From: an uncultured Synergistales bacterium | GTDB lineage: Bacteria > Synergistota > Synergistia > Synergistales > Aminobacteriaceae | NCBI GenBank assembly: GCA_905233335.1 | Contig: CAJOED010000008.1 | Coordinates: forward strand, 1 to 20,158 | Direction: 5' to 3' | DNA length: 20,158 nt | Shown: piece after piece, positions 14,822 through 20,158 of the stretch | Position numbering within the stretch: the first letter of the stretch is position 1 | How the letters are laid out: the number at the start of each line of letters is the position of its first letter | Position numbers and translations under genes: made by a program | Notes under the pieces: model-generated | Told to the model about the DNA's origin: nothing | Databases searched by the model: none | Seen by the model: the letters and a program-made list of their open reading frames with translations, nothing else

Positions 14822-16453
14822 TTGCCCATCACAGATTTACTTGAACGCAACGCAAAACTTTATGGCAATGAAACCGCACTAGTCGAAATCAACCCGGAAA
14901 TCAATGAACCACTGCGCATAACATGGAAAGAATACGCACTGATACAGCCGACCTCATCGAAACCGTACAGGCGCGAAATTACGTGGTCAGTGTTCGACGA
15001 GAAAGCCAACAGGGTCGCGAACATGTTATTATCGCGGGGCATCAAGAAGGGACAGAAAGTAGCAATCCTCCTCATGAACTGCCTTGAATGGCTGCCGATA
15101 TATTTTGGTATTCTTAAGACGGGAGCTATAGCCGTGCCGCTGAACTTCCGCTACTCATCAGAAGAAATAGAATACTGCGTGAAACTTGCTGATGTCGATA
15201 TATTATTTTTCGGCCCTGAATTTATCGGTCGTGTCGAAAATACCGTTCTCGCTCTCGGTGAAAAATGTTTGTTATTCTTTGTCGGTGATAACTGTCCGTC
15301 ATTTGCTGAAAGTTACAATGAGGCTGTGAATAACTGTCATTCAGTGGCACCCAAGATACTCATAGAGGACAAAGACGAGGCCGCAATATATTTTTCGTCG
15401 GGGACTACGGGTTTCCCGAAGGCAATTCTGCATAATCACACGGCGTTGATGCAGGCGGCACGAATGGAGGCTGTACATCACGAAACGACACATGAAGACG
15501 TATTCTTGTGCATACCACCGCTTTATCACACGGGCGCAAAAATGCACTGGTTCGGCTCACTCTACACGGGGAGCAGGGCGGTAATCCTGAAGGGCACGTC
15601 CCCGAAGGCAATACTTGACGTTGTGTCGTGGGAGCACTGCACGATCGTATGGCTGTTAGTTCCGTGGTGTCAGGACATATTGACGGCACTCGACCGCGGC
15701 GACCTGAAACTTGAAGGCAGGCACCTCTCACAGTGGCGGTTAATGCACATCGGAGCACAGCCAGTTCCGCCATCACTCATAAGGCACTGGCTCGAATACT
15801 TCCCGAATCACAAGTACGACACGAACTACGGACTTTCTGAATCAACAGGGCCGGGGTGTGTACACTTGGGACTTGAGAACATTCACAAGGTCGGAGCTAT
15901 CGGTGTTCCCGGCTACGGGTGGGAAACAAAAATAGTGGACAGTAACGGCGAACTCGTGAAGCAGGGTGAAACGGGCGAACTCTGCGTGAAAGGGCCGGGG
16001 GTCATGCTGTGCTACTATCACAATCCCGGAGCGACGCACGAAACTTTACGGGACGGGTGGCTTTTTACGGGAGATATGGCAATGCAGGACGAAGAAGGCT
16101 TTATCTGGCTCGTTGACCGCAAGAAGGACGTTGTTATTATGGGCGGCGAAAATATTTACCCGGTGCAGATTGAGGACTTCCTGATTACGCACCCGAAAAT
16201 ACATGACGTTGCTATTATCGGTCTCCCGGACGCAAGGCTCGGTGAAATTCCTGCGGCAATAATTCAGGTGAAGAAGGGCATGTCGTGCACAGCAGAAGAG
16301 ATTGACCGTTTCTGCCTCGAACTTCCCCGCTACAAACGTCCGCGCAAAATAATCTTTGCTGATGTTCCGAGAAACCCGACCGGGAAAATCGAGAAGCCGA
16401 AACTCCGTCAGATGTACGCACACGGAAGCAGTTTCTACACGGAGGAGAAATAA
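14822..16453 (+). CDS. Acyl-CoA synthetase (AMP-forming), ANL superfamily
   Basis: 543 residues. Start is TTG at 14822, placed 11 bases after AAGGA; no ATG gives a better amino end. Seen in order: YFSSGTTGFPK (190-200, ATP P-loop), the PPLYHTGA helix, YGLSESTGPG (adenylate-closing motif), TGD in WLFTGDMA, the hinge WLVDRKKDVVIMGGENIYP, and the C-terminal catalytic lysine Lys522 in NPTGKIEK. It activates a carboxylic acid to its CoA thioester through an acyl-AMP. The acid is unknown; similarity of form is to the FadD/CaiC/BaiB-type fatty, carnitine and bile acid ligases. Residues 25-50 carry a short insertion before the first conserved strand. It heads an operon with DUF2442 and an Lgt-like gene, 18 bases before the next start, and lies near paaK, a different aryl-CoA ligase. 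Confidence 0.9.
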   Translation: MPITDLLERNAKLYGNETALVEINPEINEPLRITWKEYALIQPTSSKPYRREITWSVFDEKANRVANMLLSRGIKKGQKVAILLMNCLEWLPIYFGILKTGAIAVPLNFRYSSEEIEYCVKLADVDILFFGPEFIGRVENTVLALGEKCLLFFVGDNCPSFAESYNEAVNNCHSVAPKILIEDKDEAAIYFSSGTTGFPKAILHNHTALMQAARMEAVHHETTHEDVFLCIPPLYHTGAKMHWFGSLYTGSRAVILKGTSPKAILDVVSWEHCTIVWLLVPWCQDILTALDRGDLKLEGRHLSQWRLMHIGAQPVPPSLIRHWLEYFPNHKYDTNYGLSESTGPGCVHLGLENIHKVGAIGVPGYGWETKIVDSNGELVKQGETGELCVKGPGVMLCYYHNPGATHETLRDGWLFTGDMAMQDEEGFIWLVDRKKDVVIMGGENIYPVQIEDFLITHPKIHDVAIIGLPDARLGEIPAAIIQVKKGMSCTAEEIDRFCLELPRYKRPRKIIFADVPRNPTGKIEKPKLRQMYAHGSSFYTEEK

Positions 16454-16471
16454 CTTCAGGGAGAAGCAAGA

Positions 16472-16768
16472 ATGTACATAAAAGACGGCATTTGTTACGC
16501 GGGAGAACTCGTTGAAGGAATAACTATCACGAATGCGAAACCCTTAGACGGCGGCATGATGTTAGTAACGTTTTCGACGGGTGAAAAAAGATTATTCGAC
16601 ACGACGAGGCTTAATGCTCCTGCGTTTGCTCCGTTGTCCGACATAAATATTTTCCGCAGTCCCCGAATATCTCACGGCACAATCACTTGGGACAATGAAG
16701 CAATCGACATAGCTCCCGAATATGTTTATCAGGAAAGTTATGCGTATGACAGTATGAAGGAGGCGTAA
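16472..16768 (+). CDS. DUF2442 domain protein
   Basis: 98 residues. The pattern ML-VTFSTGEKRLFD, then FAPLSDINIFRSPRI, then HGTITWDNEAIDIAPEYVY is that of the DUF2442 family (small beta-rich proteins of about 80-100 residues). Function unproven; members are often paired with DUF4160 genes in presumed toxin-antitoxin-like modules, but no DUF4160 gene is present here. It has GGGAG at 16459-16463 and sits between the acyl-CoA synthetase and the Lgt-like gene, in one transcript. The ribosome site of the next gene lies inside its last codons. Confidence 0.85.
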   Translation: MYIKDGICYAGELVEGITITNAKPLDGGMMLVTFSTGEKRLFDTTRLNAPAFAPLSDINIFRSPRISHGTITWDNEAIDIAPEYVYQESYAYDSMKEA

Positions 16769-16772
16769 GATT

Positions 16773-17546
16773 ATGTACCCGACGTTATTGCGCATCGGAA
16801 GTTTCCGGGTCGACACGTACAGCGTCGTATGGTTTATCGCGCTGGCAATTGCTATACACTGGAGCATAAATCGTCTCTCACTCTACGAACTCGACGAGGA
16901 CGAATCCCGAAAGATTATGGCGGTGTCGTTCTTCTGTATGCTGCTGGGTGCGCGGTCGTATGAGTATATTCTGCACTGGCGAATGTACCTCAACAACCCG
17001 AAACTGCTTCTTGACCTCAACAGGGGCGGACTTCATGAGTTCGGTGCAGTGATGGGCGCGTTCTTGTCGGCATGGGTTATGAGCATGTTCAGCCGCAAAG
17101 TATCATTCATGAAGCTCTGTGATGTTGCCGCAATCCCGGCAATGCAGGCTATTGCTGTCGGACGCTGGGGGTGTTTTCTGAATGGCTGCTGTGTCGGACT
17201 GCGCTCGAATTTCTTTACGGCGGTGCATTTCCCGCGAGACCCTGCAGGAGTTTTTCGTCATCCCGTGCAGATATATTACTCGGTGATAGCGGCACTATGT
17301 GTAGTGTTCCTGTTATGGGTGGAGAAGAAAATCATGCCCCGTCAGAAGAAAAATTACAGTCCCGTAATAGCTCCTCTTGCGCTGATACTCTATACGTTGA
17401 TGCGCTACGTCGTAACAATCACGCGGGACAGAATGTCTCTCTCATGGCTGATTATGCACACATGGACGTATAAATACATCACAATAGCTCTTCCGTTAGA
17501 ATGCTTATGGCTCGCGTTTGGTTTACGTAAGTTAAAAAGAGCATGA
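16773..17546 (+). CDS. Lgt-like integral membrane protein (prolipoprotein diacylglyceryl transferase family)
   Basis: 257 residues, six or seven membrane segments. The family signature is present in variant form: GRWGCFLNGCCVG in place of GRIGNFINGE-xG, keeping the Arg and Asn, and HPVQIYY in place of HPSQLYE. In the upstream motif (GGxSFHGG in true Lgt) this protein has GGLHEFGAVMG, so the usual His position is Phe. True Lgt moves diacylglycerol from phosphatidylglycerol to the lipobox cysteine of lipoproteins. The CCYG-type relatives are a separate branch of uncertain role, and this may not be the cell's main Lgt. ATG 16773 has AGGAGG at 16758-16763 within the DUF2442 gene; four bases separate the two genes. 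Confidence 0.85.
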   Translation: MYPTLLRIGSFRVDTYSVVWFIALAIAIHWSINRLSLYELDEDESRKIMAVSFFCMLLGARSYEYILHWRMYLNNPKLLLDLNRGGLHEFGAVMGAFLSAWVMSMFSRKVSFMKLCDVAAIPAMQAIAVGRWGCFLNGCCVGLRSNFFTAVHFPRDPAGVFRHPVQIYYSVIAALCVVFLLWVEKKIMPRQKKNYSPVIAPLALILYTLMRYVVTITRDRMSLSWLIMHTWTYKYITIALPLECLWLAFGLRKLKRA

Positions 17547-17605
17547 ATTATTTTTCGCCGGCGGTTAAAATACACTGCATTTTTTGAAGGAGGTAATTTG
17601 TTAGT

Positions 17606-19021
17606 ATGAGTAAAAGATTTTTGGCGTTGACCCTGACGCTTGCATTAATTCTCGTGAGTGCAGGGAGTTCATTTGCGGCGATACTGCCCTTCACATCAGG
17701 CAGCAATAACAATCCCATAGTATCAATCTTCAAGCGGGCTTCTGTTGCTGTCGTCAATATCGACGTGGAGAAGACAGCAAGACGTTCTATTTCTCCGTTC
17801 CCGTTCGATGATGATCCGTTCTTCAAGAGGTTTTTCGGGGATGCATTCAAGGACTTCACTCGTTCCGTTCCCATGAAAGGACGCGGCTCCGGCTTCATAG
17901 TGTCGAAGGATGGACTGATACTCACGAATAATCACGTTGTCAGCGGCATGGAGAAAATCACGGTGTCGGTACTGCTTGCTGACGGAAGCAAAAAGACTTA
18001 CCCCGCGACGATAAAGGGCGGCGACTCTGATTACGACTTGGCCGTGATAAAGATTGAGCCTGACGAAGCACTGCCCGTTCTCGAACTAGGAGACTCTGAT
18101 GCTGTTGAAGTCGGTGAATTTGTCGTAGCTATCGGCAACCCATACGGCTTTGAGCATTCCGTAACAGCAGGAGTAATTTCGGCCAAGAACAGAAGCATTC
18201 ATGCTCAGGACGTGAATTTCGATGACTTCCTGCAGACCGACGCGGCAATCAACCCGGGCAATTCCGGCGGCCCCCTGCTTGACATGAACGGCAAAGTTGT
18301 CGGCATAAACACGGCGATAATTCCTTACGCGCAGGGTTTGGGCTTTGCTGTTCCCGTCAACAAGGCGAAGGAGATAATGGGACAGCTCGTCGAAAAAGGC
18401 AAAGTGAGTCGCGGCTGGCTCGGCGTGTACATGGAAGATATAGCTCCTGAAGTCGCAAAAATGTACGGCGTTAAGGACGGCGGAATAGTCATAGCAAAAG
18501 TTGTACCGAATGAACCGGCAGACAAAGCTGGCGTGAAGGCAGGAGATATTGTCGTGGAACTGAACGGCGAAAAGTTCAAGAATGCGGCAGAGTTCCGGCA
18601 GAAAATAGGAGCACTCCCACCGAACTCAACGGCACGCCTGAAAGTTTTGCGCAACGGGAAGACACAGACTCTCCCTGTGAAGCTCGGTGAACGTCCCTCT
18701 GACGGCAACGCAACAACAACGGACAGCACGAACACCGAAAAAGTTACGTCGGGGAGCGATGCGCTGAAGGATTACGGCATCAATAAGGTGAGTGTGTCGG
18801 AAAAAGGCATCGTTATCGATGAGGTAGATGAAAATTCCCCTGCTTCTTACGAGAAAGGACTTCGCAAGGGAGATTTGATCTTACAGCTCAACATGCAGGA
18901 CTTGAAGACGCTTGATGACCTCACAAACGCTATGAAGAGTGCAGAAGATATTATTGTGCTCCAGATTGAGCGTGAGGGGTATACACATCTTCAGTTCCTG
19001 ACGAAAGCAGAGAAGAAATAA
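17606..19021 (+). CDS. htrA: HtrA/DegP-type secreted serine protease with two PDZ domains
   Basis: 471 residues. Residues 1-24 form a Sec signal peptide (cut after SSFA), so it acts in the periplasm or outside the membrane. The trypsin-like domain has the triad His110 (TNNHVV), Asp144 (YDLAVIK) and Ser220 (GNSGGPL). An LA-loop segment rich in Phe and Asp (PFPFDDDPFFKRFFG) is typical of DegP. PDZ1 spans about 268-360 (RGWLGVYM) and PDZ2 about 390-471, with an SerThr-rich linker at 363-380. It degrades or refolds damaged envelope proteins. A full AAGGAGGT (17587-17594) stands 11 bases before ATG 17606. Only 59 bases separate it from the Lgt-like gene and no terminator is seen between them, so read-through is possible; a TAAAAT at 17566-17571 is a weak own -10. 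Confidence 0.94.
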   Translation: MSKRFLALTLTLALILVSAGSSFAAILPFTSGSNNNPIVSIFKRASVAVVNIDVEKTARRSISPFPFDDDPFFKRFFGDAFKDFTRSVPMKGRGSGFIVSKDGLILTNNHVVSGMEKITVSVLLADGSKKTYPATIKGGDSDYDLAVIKIEPDEALPVLELGDSDAVEVGEFVVAIGNPYGFEHSVTAGVISAKNRSIHAQDVNFDDFLQTDAAINPGNSGGPLLDMNGKVVGINTAIIPYAQGLGFAVPVNKAKEIMGQLVEKGKVSRGWLGVYMEDIAPEVAKMYGVKDGGIVIAKVVPNEPADKAGVKAGDIVVELNGEKFKNAAEFRQKIGALPPNSTARLKVLRNGKTQTLPVKLGERPSDGNATTTDSTNTEKVTSGSDALKDYGINKVSVSEKGIVIDEVDENSPASYEKGLRKGDLILQLNMQDLKTLDDLTNAMKSAEDIIVLQIEREGYTHLQFLTKAEKK

Positions 19022-19039
19022 TTACGTGAAAAAATTACG

Positions 19040-19070
19040 GCGGGGCTTGTGTGTGAGTCCCGCTATTTTT
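19040..19070. terminator. Bidirectional terminator at the htrA/dehydrogenase junction
   Basis: GCGGGGCT (19040-19047) pairs with AGTCCCGC (19056-19063) over eight positions with one G-U, loop TGTGTGTG, followed by TATTTTT on the plus strand. On the minus strand the stem is followed by CGTAATTTTTTC. The right arm and its T run overlap the dehydrogenase stop codon and last codons (19063-19070), so the plus-strand terminator lies partly inside the convergent gene. Confidence 0.82.
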
Positions 19071-20052
19071 GTGCCTCGACACCCGATAACTTTCTGCCCG
19101 TACCGAACTCGTAACAGCTCCGAAAATTACCTTCTACCATTGCGCCTACATCTTCAGCCGTGTAGAACGCCGTATGAGGACTCAATATCACGTTCGGGAA
19201 TGAGCGCAAAATCGCAAGTTTCGGGTTGACCATGACTTCCCCCATCAAGTTATAGTAGTACAGTCCGTTCTCGAACTCCACGACATCGAGAGCCGCTCCG
19301 CCGAGTTTGCCGGATTCTATGCCCTCAATGAGTGCTTCGGAGTCTATGAGCTTGCCTCGTGCTGTGTTGATGATGTATGCTCCCTGCTTCATTTTCGCGA
19401 TGGAGTCCCGGTTGATTATGTGATAGTTGTCGTCGTTGGCGTTCATGTGAAGGGTTATGATGTCGCATTCCCGGAATATCGTATCACGGTCGACATAACG
19501 CGCGAACTTCCTGGCCTCGTCGTTCTCGTACACGTCATACGCTAACAGTTCACACCCGAAACCCGATAGATGACGCAATACCGTAGTCCCTATTCGTCCC
19601 GTGCCCATAACGCCGACCGTACACATCGAAAAGTCCCGGCCAAGTTTATTTTTCAGTGAGTAGTCTTGAAGCTCCGTGCGCTTGAGAATGTGCGCAAATT
19701 TTCTCACGCTCGCAAGCATCAACATGATAGCGTAATCCGCCACGCCCGTCGGGGTATAGCTGACAGTGTCGACCTTCATACCGAGTTCACGAGCCGCATT
19801 GAGGTCAATATGATCGTAGCCGATTGAGCGCGTAAGAATGTATTTCACTCCGACATCGTGAAAGGCTTTGAGGACTTTTGCGGACATGTCGCACGGGGTA
19901 CAGCTCACGCCATCACAGCCGGAAGCAAGAGAAATATTTTGTGAGTTCGGGTAGTCGGTGGAGTATACGAAATCAACGCCGTATTTGTCCTTCATTTGTT
20001 CGCAGAAAGTGAGTTCGTCGTATTCGCGCAGAGCATAAAAACATATCTTCAT
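19063..20052 (-). CDS. D-2-hydroxyacid dehydrogenase (D-lactate dehydrogenase type)
   Basis: 329 residues, full length. The NAD-binding GTGRIG is at 150-155. Catalytic residues are Arg232 (NTARGKLID), Glu259-261 region (DVVEFENG) and His293 (SPHTAFYT), the Arg/Glu/His set of this family. The stretch from ENGLYYY to PNVILSPHTAFYT resembles fermentative D-LDH and VanH-type enzymes rather than phosphoglycerate dehydrogenase. It reduces pyruvate or another 2-oxoacid to the D-hydroxyacid with NADH in the cytoplasm, a fermentation outlet; branched or aryl oxoacids are possible substrates. No vanA or vanX neighbour, so resistance is not suggested. ATG 20052 has GGAGG seven bases upstream. Confidence 0.92.
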   Translation of the reverse strand: MKICFYALREYDELTFCEQMKDKYGVDFVYSTDYPNSQNISLASGCDGVSCTPCDMSAKVLKAFHDVGVKYILTRSIGYDHIDLNAARELGMKVDTVSYTPTGVADYAIMLMLASVRKFAHILKRTELQDYSLKNKLGRDFSMCTVGVMGTGRIGTTVLRHLSGFGCELLAYDVYENDEARKFARYVDRDTIFRECDIITLHMNANDDNYHIINRDSIAKMKQGAYIINTARGKLIDSEALIEGIESGKLGGAALDVVEFENGLYYYNLMGEVMVNPKLAILRSFPNVILSPHTAFYTAEDVGAMVEGNFRSCYEFGTGRKLSGVEAQK

Positions 20053-20076
20053 GAAGCAGCCTCCTTTTTTGTGTAA

Positions 20077-20082
20077 ATTATA
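20077..20082 (-). promoter_or_regulatory. Possible -10 box for the dehydrogenase gene
   Basis: On the minus strand a perfect TATAAT stands 25 bases before the ATG at 20052, placing the transcript start near 20070. The -35 region is poor (CTTTCT at 17 bases), so support is partial. Confidence 0.4.
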
Positions 20083-20109
20083 TGCAGACAGGATATATAA
20101 GAAAGTGTA

Positions 20110-20158
20110 TTAATCTATGAATTTTTCTGCGGCTCTCACAGCCTCACGCCGTCCCTCA
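20110..20158 (-). CDS. Probable 3' end of a minus-strand gene cut by the window edge
   Basis: The minus strand reads EGRREAVRAAEKFID followed by TAA (20112-20110). The charged, helical ending, the third-position GC typical of neighbouring genes and the absence of stops in this frame suggest the carboxyl end of a real protein. Only about 15 residues are visible, so neither family nor function can be given. It would lie 57 bases upstream of the dehydrogenase on the same strand. Confidence 0.4.
   Translation of the reverse strand, partial: EGRREAVRAAEKFID

Noticed and set aside
16472..16768. DUF2442 gene as half of a toxin-antitoxin pair
   Set aside because: The usual DUF4160 partner is absent and the neighbours are an acyl-CoA synthetase and an Lgt-like membrane protein.
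19063..20052. VanH-like role in vancomycin resistance for the dehydrogenase
   Set aside because: No D-Ala-D-Lac ligase or VanX dipeptidase gene is nearby; a fermentative D-2-hydroxyacid dehydrogenase is simpler.

Overview
This window reads as chromosomal DNA of an anaerobic, amino-acid-fermenting bacterium. It holds indolepyruvate:ferredoxin oxidoreductase with an arylacetate-CoA ligase, a secreted multi-flavin reductase, a sodium/solute symporter and a D-2-hydroxyacid dehydrogenase. Strong GGAGG ribosome sites, CCA encoded in the tRNA, and occasional TTG and GTG starts fit a mid-GC bacterium. My best guess is a Synergistota (Synergistaceae-like) gut or rumen organism, with an anaerobic Firmicute as the alternative. 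This is inference from gene content only. I see no transposase, integrase, CRISPR array or phage gene.

Layout from left to right. (1) 15-90: tRNA-Asn(GUU). (2) 178-2226 (-): secreted reductase with two FMN-binding domains and one FAD domain, diverging from (3) a two-gene unit (+) of a sodium:solute symporter and a metal-dependent amidohydrolase joined by a TTGA stop/start overlap. (4) Two independently terminated single genes (+): an unrecognised 174-residue protein whose ribosome site lies in a predicted hairpin, and a GT11-like (fucosyltransferase-type) glycosyltransferase. (5) A seven-gene operon (-) read from 12174 down to 6619: iorA, a membrane-anchored coiled-coil protein, iorB, paaK and three tandem ACT-domain proteins. 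(6) Diverging from iorA, an 804-residue protein (+) with two DUF4145/HEPN-like domains, two S1-like domains and three blocks of ankyrin repeats. (7) An operon (+) of an acyl-CoA synthetase, a DUF2442 protein and an Lgt-like membrane protein, then a secreted HtrA-type protease. (8) 19063-20052 (-): a D-lactate-type dehydrogenase convergent with htrA, and the probable last codons of another minus-strand gene at the window edge.

How the genes may work together. IorAB converts aryl-pyruvates, made by transamination of aromatic amino acids, to aryl-acetyl-CoA and reduced ferredoxin, or the reverse. PaaK interconverts arylacetates and their CoA esters. The three double-ACT proteins are plausible amino-acid sensors for this pathway. 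The flavin reductase and the 2-hydroxyacid dehydrogenase are plausible sinks for reducing power. The two most unusual items are the HEPN/S1/ankyrin protein at 12342-14756, whose parts recall eukaryotic RNase L, and the coiled-coil membrane protein translationally coupled between iorA and iorB.
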